Assembly (NCBI GenBank): GCA_964523395.1
Contig: CAZFXS010000003.1
Span: 62,001 to 126,000, forward strand
DNA: 64,000 bases
From: JANYJZ01 sp964523395
GTDB taxonomy: Bacteria; Bacteroidota; Ignavibacteria; UBA10030; SZUA-254
Direction: 5' to 3'
This document shows, piece by piece, positions 48,624 through 58,298 of the stretch. The notes under the pieces are model-generated. The model saw nothing but the letters and a program-made list of their open reading frames with translations. It searched no databases and was not told the origin of the DNA. A program made the translations under genes and the position numbers. Position 1 is the first letter of the stretch. Each line of letters starts with the position of its first letter.

Positions 48624-50780
48624 TTATCGTGATGAAGGAATTCCCATCTCTTTGAGAAGATAATCCGCGCCTGCTACTTTCTCTGTCACCCAGAGAACAT
48701 ACCGGATATCCACGGCAATTGATCTGCTGTAGTCAGCATTCCAGGCATAATCGTTGATGGTCGCTTCGAACGCCCTGTCAAAGTTTACCCCGACAAGTTC
48801 GCCGGAAGCGTTGAGCAGCGGGCTTCCTGAATTTCCGCCGGTGGTATCGAGGTTATACAGAAGTGCGACAGGGACATCGTTGAGTTTTTTGTGTTTGAAC
48901 CTGCCGAAATTCTTTGCCTTATACTGTTCAATCAATTTTGCCGGTGAGTTATACGGTTCGACACCGGTGGTTTTATCAATGACACCGCGCAGTGTCGTGA
49001 TTGGTGCGGCATACAAAGCGTCAGCAGGAGAGTAACCCTTGATTTTTCCGAATGTCATTCGAAATGTACTATTTGCGTCGGGAATGAAATCCTTCTTCAT
49101 AAACATTTGTTTGACATCGACGAGTTTCGCGGAGAGTTTAGAGAGGGAACCATCGCGGCGTTGCCGTGTTTCTTTAAGTTGCTGATATGCAGGATAGAGG
49201 TTTTTGGCCAGCATAACAAACGGATCGTTTAATTTCTCTACTCCTTCCGGTGTTTGTGCGAGCGCGTTCATAAACACTTTCTCATCGGATATCTTTGAAT
49301 CGCGATATGCTTTATCGATAAACAGATCAATAGCTGACTCAGAAAAGCCGTTGGGGAACATATTGTCGAGGGCGGCAATCCTGTTGCTCTGCGGTAACTT
49401 TGATGCGCGCATGAGCATTTCTTTGAGAAAAAGTTTGTCTGTCTGTACATCTAAATTCTGCAGGGAAAGTTTGTAGGAATCTTTGGTGCGTGAGTAATTC
49501 CGGTCCATGTATGGCGATTCACGCTCGAGGTCAGGTTTCTGCAATTCACGGGTTGCTTCATACAATGAATAACCAAGCGATACCATAACAGGGGCCTGGC
49601 GGAGGTTATCTAATGTAAGCTCTGTTGTCGCAGAGGAGCGCATTTCATCGTAAACGTCACCGATTTCCTGCAGGACTGTTCCGTACTGCTCTTTCCGTTT
49701 CGGGTCAGCATCGATGAACTGCTGAAGGGAGTGTTCTTCTTCTCGTTTTTTATCCACATGATGAATTCTTCCGAGTCCCTTTAACTTGCCGCGGTAGTTC
49801 TTCATGACATTGGCAAGACTTTTAATTCTGCCGGCATGTTTGATTGCGACATCTTTATTATTTTTGCCCATCGTTTCCATGGTTGAAATTTCCCAGTCAT
49901 AGAGATCGGCAATATACGGCATCCGGATATCTTCTTCGTATGAGAGATAGTGTGAAGTTCTGTGCCTGAACGTCCTGCCCGGGTATCCAAGGATAAACAC
50001 GGCATCATTTTCATCGACTCCGTTAGGGTTTACGCGGAGGAATTTTTTGGGATGATACGGCACATTTTTTTCGGAATAGTCGGCAGGGGATCCGTCGGGA
50101 GCGACATACGCGCGGAGGAACGAAAAATCACCCGTATGACGCGGCCAGACCCAGTTGTCATTCTCACCGCCGAATTCACCAATCCCGCGCGGCGGAATGT
50201 ACACTGCCCTCACATCTTTTATGAAGGTATATATAAAGAGTGTGTATGATTTGCCTGCGAACATTTCGGACACCTCGGCGCGTTTTCCCGTGTTAAGCTT
50301 TTCTGTTTCCGCAACCATCTCCTTTATCCTTTTCTCGATTGCTTTTGTGCGCGCCGCGAGGTCCATTGTATCTGAAACGGCGGAAAGAACTTCTTTGGAA
50401 ACATCTTTGTATGATTCAGTAATGCGGACGGTGTACCCTTTTGCCTGAAGTTCCTCAGAGCGGTTTGCCGCGAGAAATCCGTTGGTGATGTAATCGTTGG
50501 CTGAAGTGCTCGCCGCCTGGACGATGCCGAACGCGCAGTGGTGGTTCGTTATAATAAGACCTTCGTCGGACACAAATGAGCCGGTGCATCCGCCGACCTG
50601 GACGATGGCATCGATTATTCCGACTTTTCCGGGGTTGAAAATGTCATTGGAGGAAACTTTTAACCCCTTGGAGCGAAGATTCAGCTTCTGGATTTCGCTG
50701 AGCGGGTACATACCTTCATCGGCAACGAGCAACGTCGTAGACAGGATGAGGAGTAATAACGCAAAAAGTGAACGGTTCAT
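48624..50780 (-). CDS. S46 dipeptidyl-peptidase, DPP11-like
   Basis: A 718-residue S46 peptidase exported by a signal peptide (residues 1-20). The triad is H81 (T-N-H-H-C), D218 (H-T-G-D-F) and S651 (G-G-N-S-G-S-P). Eighteen residues after the serine stands R669 (N-F-D-R), the position at which Arg gives DPP11 its preference for Asp/Glu and Gly marks DPP7. It should therefore release dipeptides with an acidic second residue from peptides in the periplasm, feeding peptide fermentation or uptake. The ATG at 50780 follows AAGGA; a longer reading from 50813 has no signal-like N-terminus. Confidence 0.92.
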   Translation of the reverse strand: MNRSLFALLLLILSTTLLVADEGMYPLSEIQKLNLRSKGLKVSSNDIFNPGKVGIIDAIVQVGGCTGSFVSDEGLIITNHHCAFGIVQAASTSANDYITNGFLAANRSEELQAKGYTVRITESYKDVSKEVLSAVSDTMDLAARTKAIEKRIKEMVAETEKLNTGKRAEVSEMFAGKSYTLFIYTFIKDVRAVYIPPRGIGEFGGENDNWVWPRHTGDFSFLRAYVAPDGSPADYSEKNVPYHPKKFLRVNPNGVDENDAVFILGYPGRTFRHRTSHYLSYEEDIRMPYIADLYDWEISTMETMGKNNKDVAIKHAGRIKSLANVMKNYRGKLKGLGRIHHVDKKREEEHSLQQFIDADPKRKEQYGTVLQEIGDVYDEMRSSATTELTLDNLRQAPVMVSLGYSLYEATRELQKPDLERESPYMDRNYSRTKDSYKLSLQNLDVQTDKLFLKEMLMRASKLPQSNRIAALDNMFPNGFSESAIDLFIDKAYRDSKISDEKVFMNALAQTPEGVEKLNDPFVMLAKNLYPAYQQLKETRQRRDGSLSKLSAKLVDVKQMFMKKDFIPDANSTFRMTFGKIKGYSPADALYAAPITTLRGVIDKTTGVEPYNSPAKLIEQYKAKNFGRFKHKKLNDVPVALLYNLDTTGGNSGSPLLNASGELVGVNFDRAFEATINDYAWNADYSRSIAVDIRYVLWVTEKVAGADYLLKEMGIPSSR

Positions 50781-50882
50781 GGGAATATCCTTTTTAGAGG
50801 AACATAATTTCATGGTAAAAGAGGGAACGGATCAAAAATAAAAATTCGGTGTGCAAATAGCAAACAACGAATCAGCCGCGTG

Positions 50883-51005
50883 CTGGCTCAGTTTAAAGAA
50901 AAGAACAACGCAGAGTCGCAAAGAAACGCAGAGAAATAATCACTTTGCGATACTCGGCGAGCTCTGCGTCTCCGCGCTTAAGAATTATATTTCAAAATGA
51001 GCCAG
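50883..51005. repeat. Long palindromic CGCAGAG element with terminal inverted repeats
   Basis: CTGGCTCAGTTT (50883-50894) and AAAATGAGCCAG (50994-51005) are 11-of-12 inverted ends. Between them run CGCAGAGTCGCAAAG...ACGCAGAG and CTTTGCGA...CTCTGCGTCTCCGCG, inner inverted arms related to the element at 32566-32637. It fills the gap between the S46 peptidase and the TauE gene; no coding capacity. Confidence 0.6.
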
Positions 51006-51044
51006 TATCATCAGCCTCAATTGTCTTAAAAGGTTTGGTAATCA

Positions 51045-51794
51045 TTAAAACACTTCCAACAATTTGAGAATCATAATAATTATTGCAACGATGAGTAATA
51101 TGCGGATAATTTTTTCGCCGCCTTTCAAAGACGAATGGGCCGCGGCCCATCCGCCAACCGCGCTACCGAAACCAAGTACCAGTCCGGGAAGCCATGCGAC
51201 GTTACAGGTCCAGAAAAAAATAAGGATGGCAGGTATGGTATATATCAACACAATAAACACCTTATGCATATTCACGCGGACAAGGTCCGTTTGCATCAAG
51301 TGATACAATGCGGCCATAAATAAGAATCCTACTCCGACCTGGATAAATCCACCGTACAAACCAATAAAAAATAAAGCCGGGTAAATATATTTTGAAGTGG
51401 GAGATGTGCTTTTCGAAGGACCGTTTTTACGGGCAAGGGGAACAAACATGGAAATAATAACACCAATCATGATGATGGCAAGGATACGCTGGAACCATTC
51501 GTCGGAAATTTTTGTGGCGAGAAAAGCTCCCGCGATGGCGCCGGGCAACGTCCAGAGCGAAAGCGAAAAACTGACTTTGAATTCATGCATGTCAAGCCGG
51601 CGAAATGACCAGACTGCGGAAATATTCTGGATGAGGATAGCGATACGGTTTGTACCATTGGCAAGCGCACTGTCAAGCCCCATAAAAATCAGCATCGGCA
51701 GCGCAAGCGTTGAGCCCCCGCCTGCCATAACATTGAGGTAGCCCGAAGCAATCCCGACTAAAAAGAGCCAGATCCAATTAATAGATAAGTCCAT
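51045..51794 (-). CDS. TauE/SafE family permease
   Basis: A 249-residue inner-membrane protein with about eight helices, of the TauE/SafE (DUF81) family. N-terminal G-Y-L-N-V-M-A-G-G-G-S-T-L-A-L-P and the second-half G-G-F-I-Q-V-G-V-G-F-L mark the two repeats. Members export sulfite, sulfoacetate or other organic anions, but substrates vary widely. The gene is single, flanked by a palindromic repeat downstream and a divergent gene upstream, so context gives no substrate. Confidence 0.88.
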   Translation of the reverse strand: MDLSINWIWLFLVGIASGYLNVMAGGGSTLALPMLIFMGLDSALANGTNRIAILIQNISAVWSFRRLDMHEFKVSFSLSLWTLPGAIAGAFLATKISDEWFQRILAIIMIGVIISMFVPLARKNGPSKSTSPTSKYIYPALFFIGLYGGFIQVGVGFLFMAALYHLMQTDLVRVNMHKVFIVLIYTIPAILIFFWTCNVAWLPGLVLGFGSAVGGWAAAHSSLKGGEKIIRILLIVAIIIMILKLLEVF

Positions 51795-51913
51795 GCCTTA
51801 CAAGTTAAAACCCATGTGAAAATAGAAATTCATTTTTCTAAACGCAAACACAAAGCGAAATTCATCCGCATTTTCCTGCTCTTCTTACAGATGCTGTCCC
51901 GGAGCAAGCGTTG

Positions 51914-51942
51914 TTGGAAATGATACGGTCATTTCTTATTTT
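51914..51942 (+). promoter_or_regulatory. Promoter of the DUF5916 gene
   Basis: TTGGAA (51914-51919), 17 bases, TATTTT (51937-51942). The predicted leader is about 37 bases before the TTG start at 51986. Confidence 0.45.
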
Positions 51943-51985
51943 CATCATCACAAATTTTCATGTATTCAAGCCTTAAGGTATTCCA

Positions 51986-54415
51986 TTGAAACAACTTGCA
52001 GTTATATTCCTTTTTTCCTTATTGACAATTTTTGCGCACGCCGGAGATAACCCCAAATCATTAAAGGCATTGCGGACACCATCGGCGATTACGATAGATG
52101 GAATTCTTAACGAAACCGCATGGCAGAATGCACAGGCCGCGGCGGATTTTATTCAACGTGATCCCGATGAAGGAAAGCCGGCATCGGAACGAACAGAAGT
52201 ACGGGTACTCTATGATGACGAAGCGCTCTATGTCGGATTTTGGTCGTATGATGTTGATCCTGCGGGAATTGTTGCACGATTAACGCGTAGAGATGACGAG
52301 ATTGAATCCGACCACGCATCAATTCGGATTGATTCATATCATGATAATCAAACCGGGTATGAATTTACATTTAACGCCGCGGGGGTGAAAACCGATGTAC
52401 TGCAATACGACGATGCAGCAAAAGAAGATGCGTCGTGGGATCCTGTGTGGCAAGTAGAAACAATGATTGGTTCAGATGGATGGTTTGCGGAAATAAAAAT
52501 TCCGTTCCGGATACTTCGCTATCAATCCGGTGAAACAGACAGTGCGGGGCAAACATGGGGAGTGAATTTTTTCCGGTATATCAGCCGGAAGCAGGAATCA
52601 CAGATGTGGGCGTTTATTCCAAAGAATGAGAGCGGTATCATTTCAAGATACGGTCATCTTGAGGGATTGAAAAACCTTCCTGACTTAAAGCAAATCGAAT
52701 TGCTTCCGTTTACAGTCTTAAAACAAAACTATGAGCCGGAGAGGGGAGCGTTTCCGCGAAGAGAAAAATTCACAGGAAATGCAGGACTTGATCTGCGGTA
52801 CGGACTTTCCAAAAACTTCACGCTTGACGCGACGATTAACCCGGATTTCGGACAGGTCGAAGCTGATCCGGCTGTATTAAACCTCTCGACGTTTGAAACA
52901 TTTTATCCGGAAAAGCGACCGTTCTTTATCGATGGAACACAAATCATCCGCTTCTCCACATTTGGGGGAGATTTTGGGCCCGGTATGTTTTATTCGAGAA
53001 GAATCGGGCGGGCAATTTCTCCGGGTGAACTGCGTGTTCCTGCCGGCGGGAGGATTGATGACATTCCGGAACAGGCAACAATTCTCGGCGCAGTTAAAAT
53101 CAGCGGCCGGACGAATGACGGGCTTTCCATTGGCGTGCTTCAGGCGTTCACTCAGGAAGAAAAGGGCACAGTAGTCGATTCTGCCGGTGCATCAACAGAT
53201 CAGGTCGTGGAACCGTTTGCACATTACAATGTCCTGCGATTGAAAAAAGATATCCTTGGAAATTCGTACATCGGTACAATTTTTACCACGGTGGCAAAAC
53301 AATCCCGGTATCCGGCTTTTACCAACGGGTATGACTGGAATCTCAAGTTTGATCAGAATACATATGCGGTCGTCGGATTCCTGGCATTTTCCCATGCTAC
53401 GAATTCTTCGCGCGAACGAATCACAGGATCGGCGGGAAAGATTTCATATTCTAAGATTGCCGGAGAGCATTGGCTCTGGTCACTGAGCGGAGATTATACA
53501 TCTAAAAAATATAATATTAATGATGTCGGATTCTTTTTCAGTCCGGATGATATCGGACATGTAGTAACCGTAACATATAAAGAGGACGTGCCTGCTGAGG
53601 TTGTCCGGAATTATCAGGTCTCTGTTACCGGGCACCAGCGTTGGACATTTGATGGTGCGAATATTTCTCGGGATTTTCGTTTGAACGGACAATTGTTGTT
53701 TAGCAACTATTGGCGAATGACCGGATCAGCAAACAGTGAATTTGGTTTATATGATCATCGTGAAACCCGTGGCAATGGTTTATACAGAAAACCAAGAAGC
53801 GCTGGCACAAGCACGTATATTTTTTCCGACACCCGAAATAATATCATCTTCAAACTTGGTCAGCGGTTTTCTTGGGATTCAAAAAAGGCCGGGCAATCTG
53901 CAACTGAGGCAGGAGTTGAAATCCGGCCGCTTTCCTGGATGCAATTTGCCTTCGAAACTGAGTTTATCACGACACGGGGAGATGAAGCGTGGATGTTCAA
54001 TGATCTGAATGGAGTGTCGGTATTCGGAGACAGGGATACAGATCAGCGTAATTTTGTTGTAAGAAGTACTGTAACATTTTCAAGAGAGCTGACCCTCCAG
54101 TTCTATACACAGATATTTATGGCAAAAGGAAATTATAGTGACTACAGACAGTTGGTAGGAACATCTGACTTTATTTCGTATCCGTTTTCCGCGCCATTAA
54201 AAGATTATGATTTTAACAGACAATCATTGAATTCAAATTTAGTTCTTCGGTGGGAATATTCAACGGGAAGTACTTTGTATCTGGTTTGGTCTCAGGCAAG
54301 GAGCGGATTTACAACAAATCCGTTCACTTCATTCAGCGATGATTTTGACGATACGTTTTCGGGAGCGCCATCCAATGTTCTTCTGCTGAAAGCAAGTTAT
54401 TGGCTTAGCATATAA
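51986..54415 (+). CDS. DUF5916 outer-membrane protein with CBM9-like domain
   Basis: An 809-residue exported protein. The signal peptide (residues 1-19, A-H-A-G) is followed by a carbohydrate-binding family 9-like beta-sandwich (I-T-I-D-G-I-L-N-E-T-A-W, about residues 35-215) and a DUF5916 region (F-T-L-D-A-T-I-N-P-D-F-G-Q-V-E-A-D-P, then F-Y-P-E-K-R-P-F-F) that continues as a long beta-barrel to the end. Members are surface proteins of Bacteroidota, often linked to polysaccharide use. The start is TTG at 51986; no in-frame ATG lies near it and the signal peptide begins exactly here. Single gene with its own terminator. Confidence 0.85.
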   Translation: MKQLAVIFLFSLLTIFAHAGDNPKSLKALRTPSAITIDGILNETAWQNAQAAADFIQRDPDEGKPASERTEVRVLYDDEALYVGFWSYDVDPAGIVARLTRRDDEIESDHASIRIDSYHDNQTGYEFTFNAAGVKTDVLQYDDAAKEDASWDPVWQVETMIGSDGWFAEIKIPFRILRYQSGETDSAGQTWGVNFFRYISRKQESQMWAFIPKNESGIISRYGHLEGLKNLPDLKQIELLPFTVLKQNYEPERGAFPRREKFTGNAGLDLRYGLSKNFTLDATINPDFGQVEADPAVLNLSTFETFYPEKRPFFIDGTQIIRFSTFGGDFGPGMFYSRRIGRAISPGELRVPAGGRIDDIPEQATILGAVKISGRTNDGLSIGVLQAFTQEEKGTVVDSAGASTDQVVEPFAHYNVLRLKKDILGNSYIGTIFTTVAKQSRYPAFTNGYDWNLKFDQNTYAVVGFLAFSHATNSSRERITGSAGKISYSKIAGEHWLWSLSGDYTSKKYNINDVGFFFSPDDIGHVVTVTYKEDVPAEVVRNYQVSVTGHQRWTFDGANISRDFRLNGQLLFSNYWRMTGSANSEFGLYDHRETRGNGLYRKPRSAGTSTYIFSDTRNNIIFKLGQRFSWDSKKAGQSATEAGVEIRPLSWMQFAFETEFITTRGDEAWMFNDLNGVSVFGDRDTDQRNFVVRSTVTFSRELTLQFYTQIFMAKGNYSDYRQLVGTSDFISYPFSAPLKDYDFNRQSLNSNLVLRWEYSTGSTLYLVWSQARSGFTTNPFTSFSDDFDDTFSGAPSNVLLLKASYWLSI

Positions 54416-54417
54416 TA

Positions 54418-54456
54418 AAAAAGGCGGCCACTGTTTATTGTGTGCCGCCTTTGAAG
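54418..54456. terminator. Bidirectional intrinsic terminator
   Basis: AAAGGCGGC and GCCGCCTTT form a 9-bp stem around a loop with a small inner pairing; an A-run precedes it and TT follows. It separates the DUF5916 gene from the convergent DUF6600 gene. Confidence 0.7.
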
Positions 54457-54472
54457 CTATCAGCTAATACGG

Positions 54473-55648
54473 TTAACCGGGTCGTCGTCCTCGTGTTCGT
54501 TGTTCGCCTTGTTGCTGTGTTCTCCCTTGGTCCCGCTGACCATCATTTCGCTGATTTCCTCTGTTGCTTTGCGATTGTATCTGTTGTCTTTTTTCCTGCT
54601 GCTCTCGCTGTCGGTATGATTCACGTGACCGCTCTTCGCGCTGCTGAGTCCGTTGTTGCTCAAAAACATTACGTTCTTTTTGGATCCTGTCAATAGCAGA
54701 CTCACGTTGTTCACGCTTGTTTGATTCTTTTGGCTCCTGGTAGATATTTCCCCTGGATTCACGGTTCCGATATTCACTGTTGCGGCTTTCGGTTTCTTTT
54801 GGCCTATCGGTTCCGTATACGCGTGCATTTCGCTCACGTCCCGTCGACCTGTTTTCTTCACGGAGAGTCGAAGGAATTTCCGATGTTCCTCTCGTCCGTT
54901 CATCAAACTTAGGTCTGAACGATCCGACACGCATTTGATGCGAATCATTACTTATCCGGTCAGCGTTTTGCTGGTCTCGTTCAACGACTTCAACTCTGTT
55001 AATCCGGACATTTCCACGCCGTTCAATTGTTCTGACGTCTACACCGCCATTAAAAACCCGGTCTCTTTCGGTACGAATCATTGTTGCACCACGCGTATTT
55101 CCAAAGATTCTCCGGGTTCGTTCCACAGGCTCGACATAATTTACTATCTGCCTGGATGTGAATTGGCGGCACGGGACAAAATTCCAATAGTGGACCGGTG
55201 CAATCCAATTATTTGAGAATACAATTCCGACATTGATAACAAATTGCGCGTTCGGCGTGAGAGGTGCCCACCCCACATAATTATTGTCATATCTCCATTC
55301 GACCCATGCCGGGCCCCATGTGTCATCAGGAATCCATATCCATCCATAATAGTCGTCATAAGTCCAGCGTCCATAATGATATGTTGCCCATCCAAATGGT
55401 TCGCTCGATGCCCAGTACCATCCGTAATCGGTCCATACCCATCTACCATACAGATATGGTCTCCAGCGGTGATTGATATGAAGCGGACGCCATGCGTAAC
55501 CAAAATCAACTTCAACCCATTCGCCGTGCGGGGAGAGGGAAGAATAAAAAACTCCAAAATTGCCTGTAAATCGCATTTTTGGTTTTGCTTCGACAGTTCC
55601 GAATGTAAATAGCGAAACTATGCCGAGAAATATGAGAATCCGTTTCAT
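54473..55648 (-). CDS. Exported DUF6600-like protein with charged disordered tail
   Basis: A 391-residue exported protein. After the signal peptide, residues 27-140 are strikingly rich in Trp and Tyr with repeats such as P-H-G-E-W-V-E-V-D-F-G-Y-A-W-R-P, Y-G-R-W-V-W-T-D-Y-G-W-Y-W and D-T-W-G-P-A-W-V-E-W-R, the DUF6600 pattern. The last 140 residues are nearly all Arg, Gln, Glu, Ser and Asn with no hydrophobic core, clearly disordered. The aromatic domain is thought to be structural; its role is unknown. Polyelectrolyte tails like this may interact with surface polysaccharide or nucleic acid (inference). Confidence 0.8.
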   Translation of the reverse strand: MKRILIFLGIVSLFTFGTVEAKPKMRFTGNFGVFYSSLSPHGEWVEVDFGYAWRPLHINHRWRPYLYGRWVWTDYGWYWASSEPFGWATYHYGRWTYDDYYGWIWIPDDTWGPAWVEWRYDNNYVGWAPLTPNAQFVINVGIVFSNNWIAPVHYWNFVPCRQFTSRQIVNYVEPVERTRRIFGNTRGATMIRTERDRVFNGGVDVRTIERRGNVRINRVEVVERDQQNADRISNDSHQMRVGSFRPKFDERTRGTSEIPSTLREENRSTGRERNARVYGTDRPKETESRNSEYRNRESRGNIYQEPKESNKREQRESAIDRIQKERNVFEQQRTQQREERSRESYRQREQQEKRQQIQSQSNRGNQRNDGQRDQGRTQQQGEQRTRGRRPG

Positions 55649-55955
55649 TTTTGTACCCTTTCCAATCGAAATTACATAACATTTTTAAACGCATTTAACA
55701 TATTAGCAATGTGCATGCCAGATGAATTTCCTTCTGTTTCCTGAAAAAATTGGACTAAATTATGTATTTCGTATATAAAAGCAGTCATTATTGTTTGCCA
55801 AAGCACACGGAAAAAAATTTGTGAATAATGTTCCCGTCAAGCCTTGACTTTCAGTGAGGAATCTTCTAACTTCATGGTGTCAACGCTCTGAAATACCCTC
55901 CTGAGCTTCAGACTCAACAAAAAAAATTTCAACATAATTTTTACCAAAACTGTAC
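55649..55955. other. Divergent intergenic region
   Basis: No gene is supported. The stretch is AT-rich and holds the plus-strand promoter at 55844-55872; the promoter for the minus-strand DUF6600 gene could not be placed with confidence. Confidence 0.5.
55844..55872 (+). promoter_or_regulatory. Promoter of the 55956 gene
   Basis: TTGACT (55844-55849), 17 bases, TAACTT (55867-55872). The predicted leader is about 77 bases before the TTG start. Confidence 0.5.
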
Positions 55956-57683
55956 TTGAAGACTCGAGTATACATACGCTCGTTATTCTCAAGTTGTCTC
56001 CTGGCATTACTTTTTACCCTAAATGTCCATAGTCAGACAGCGAAAAGAGATGTTTTTATAGGCGAAATCCGGGATATCATTAACAATATCCCTGAAAGTA
56101 AGGCTGGTTCTTATATCCCTCCATCAGAAACAGATGTTCAACAATGGAACTCTGTTTTCCGGTTATTCCATGGTCGGGCTATCGATAGCTGTCGTACAAT
56201 TCTTACCGATTACAATTATGAACTGATACAAATTGTTGATTCCTACACCGGTGATGTCTATGATGTAATCCGGGAGCGTGAGCCGATTCAGCGGGGATGG
56301 GGGACATTTATTTATAATCATAATTTTAAGAAAAAAGTTAATGTTCACGTAACACATCCTGTTGAAGATTGGAGCACCTCAGTCATTGGCGCGGAGTTAT
56401 TCCGTCGTGTACGAGGGCAGTGGTTATTCATCGCCGGTTCCCGGAAAACAGTTTCTGATATTGGAACATTACAATCCACTATATTCCAGCAGTTCCATGA
56501 ACTGCTCATTGATCCGTCGACCATAACCCTTTCGCTTCACGGATACAATTCGGTTACTTACGGCAATCCGATTGCCAGTGCCGACATTATTATAGGCAAT
56601 GGCAGAACGTCTGATAATCAGTGGGGAATTTCTCAGCTTAGCCTCTCAATCCGTGATTCAATAAATACGATGGGATATCCATGTGCCCTCGCAATGTATG
56701 ATTCAGGATGTGCCCGTCTTGCAGGTGGAAATAACATCCAGGGAATACGTTCTAATGATAAAGTCGGCTTTGGCCGATGGCTTAATATTGAGATATCAGA
56801 GCGTGTGCGAAGCGTGCCGTTCAAATATTCCAGGATGATCTCTGTCCTGGATCGGAATTTGCAGATTCTTGCTAATAAATCGTCGAAACAGTTAAATAAG
56901 GCATTCGCGTTAGTTTCACCCCGTGTCGTGAAGATTGATTCGTTCAGGAAAATGATGTTTCCTCCGGCTCAGAGTGATTCCTACCGGGTTATTTCCTTTA
57001 ATGCCTCTGCCAATGGTAACGATTCTATGAACGTCCGGTTTGGAAACTGGCTCAATTTTGGAGACGCAAGAGCTGTAACGAGGGTCACCGCATTGGATAC
57101 TTCATCAGAAACTCTCGCCGAGGAAATACACCGGTTTCATCGGGCCGGTTCAGGAATGAAATCTACGAGATTGATTCAACGCCATGCAATTCCGGTCCAG
57201 TCACCGGAACGCATCGCAGGTACAATGATTTCCGATTCTGCATCTGGCGAGGATGACCCTTCGGCCAAAGAACCTCTTCAGGTTCATAAAATACCGCTTC
57301 AACCGGTTCTTCTTTCCACGGTCTCGAATGAATATACCTCAGCCTCAACGCCGTTTAAATGGGAAGGCGCGGTAAATAATCTGTTTATCCCCGGCATGCG
57401 CACAATGCAAGCAAGAGCTGACCGGTCTTCCATGAATGATCTGCGCGGTGTTCCAAGTTTCCTGATTCCGCTTATCAGCAGTTCATACGATGGTGATAAT
57501 CGTAAGTTTGTGGGAGTGCATATGACCAGCATTCTCGTAAATGAAATCGCCAGGCTTGTCAATGAGCACGATCTTAGCGTTGATGATGTTGAATTGTACG
57601 CTGAAGAATCCGAAACCGGTGATTATTATTTAAGGATTTTTCCAAGTATGCCTTCAGATATGGATATTGTTCAGAATCCGTAA
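55956..57683 (+). CDS. Exported protein with putative zinc amidohydrolase domain
   Basis: A 575-residue exported protein, no family recognised with certainty. The signal peptide covers residues 1-27 when the TTG at 55956 is used. The region 115-285 has H134-P-V-E137 followed by S-L-H195-G-Y-N and W-L-N-I-E279-I-S-E-R. That order (H-x2-E, H, then a C-terminal E) is the ligand pattern of carboxypeptidase A-fold zinc hydrolases such as N-formylglutamate amidohydrolase and poly-gamma-glutamate hydrolase. Family membership is inference from these motifs. The C-terminal part (about 480-575) looks like a separate alpha/beta domain with N-E-I-A-R-L-V-N-E-H. Confidence 0.55.
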   Translation: MKTRVYIRSLFSSCLLALLFTLNVHSQTAKRDVFIGEIRDIINNIPESKAGSYIPPSETDVQQWNSVFRLFHGRAIDSCRTILTDYNYELIQIVDSYTGDVYDVIREREPIQRGWGTFIYNHNFKKKVNVHVTHPVEDWSTSVIGAELFRRVRGQWLFIAGSRKTVSDIGTLQSTIFQQFHELLIDPSTITLSLHGYNSVTYGNPIASADIIIGNGRTSDNQWGISQLSLSIRDSINTMGYPCALAMYDSGCARLAGGNNIQGIRSNDKVGFGRWLNIEISERVRSVPFKYSRMISVLDRNLQILANKSSKQLNKAFALVSPRVVKIDSFRKMMFPPAQSDSYRVISFNASANGNDSMNVRFGNWLNFGDARAVTRVTALDTSSETLAEEIHRFHRAGSGMKSTRLIQRHAIPVQSPERIAGTMISDSASGEDDPSAKEPLQVHKIPLQPVLLSTVSNEYTSASTPFKWEGAVNNLFIPGMRTMQARADRSSMNDLRGVPSFLIPLISSSYDGDNRKFVGVHMTSILVNEIARLVNEHDLSVDDVELYAEESETGDYYLRIFPSMPSDMDIVQNP

Positions 57684-57785
57684 TTCTTTTTTCCTTCTGT
57701 TATTGCTCCGCGTTATATCTTCTGCTTTCTCCGGTACTAATAATTTGGTTTTTAGGGTGAAATATAGTAGTATGGCTTCACTTAA

Positions 57786-58145
57786 ATGAGTCCCATCTCT
57801 CTACATCTTAAAAAATGCTTTTATACAGGACGCGGAGTTCTGTTTGCGTTACTCTCGCTCCTTGTCGCTTGTAATTATTTTGCCTTCAGAGTTGAGCTGT
57901 GTGAAGAAGAGTTTGAAGCGCATCATACATCTATACCTTATACCAATGCATTTGGTCCTCCAACGGTTACTTGGGAAACATTTGACAAGGATAATGCGCC
58001 GGAGGCACTCACTGTTGATGTCCAGATAACAATAGAATTATTCTGTCGTGTGGGAGAACAGTTTCAGGAAATCCGGCAGGATATAGTCCCGCAACAGCCA
58101 ATCCGCGATAAATCTCCCCCACTGTACTCTTTATTATCAGCATAG
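57786..58145 (+). CDS. Small predicted lipoprotein
   Basis: A 119-residue protein. Basic start, hydrophobic stretch (about 17-28) and lipobox L-V-A-C with Cys29 suggest a lipoprotein of about 90 mature residues. The mature part has two further cysteines, E-L-C-E-E-E-F-E-A-H-H and I-E-L-F-C-R, that might form a disulfide. No family is recognised. It lies 102 bases after the amidohydrolase-like gene and 165 before a TonB-dependent receptor on the same strand; a link to the receptor is possible but unproven. Confidence 0.5.
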   Translation: MSPISLHLKKCFYTGRGVLFALLSLLVACNYFAFRVELCEEEFEAHHTSIPYTNAFGPPTVTWETFDKDNAPEALTVDVQITIELFCRVGEQFQEIRQDIVPQQPIRDKSPPLYSLLSA

Positions 58146-58298
58146 ATTGAAATTAGCAGGGCTGTCATTCATTGTTTCCCGAAAAGGGGAATGGTGTGTC
58201 TATTGATAGCTTAGGTATGCTATTTTTTTACTAACGATTTGCAATTGAAGTCATTGATACATTTTTAACTGACTTATTCGATCAATTTGTCTGATTTG

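Noticed and set aside
58165..58195. Hairpin TTCCCGAAAAGGGGAA upstream of the TonB receptor
   Set aside because: A short stem with no T-run and no riboswitch-like conserved elements around it.
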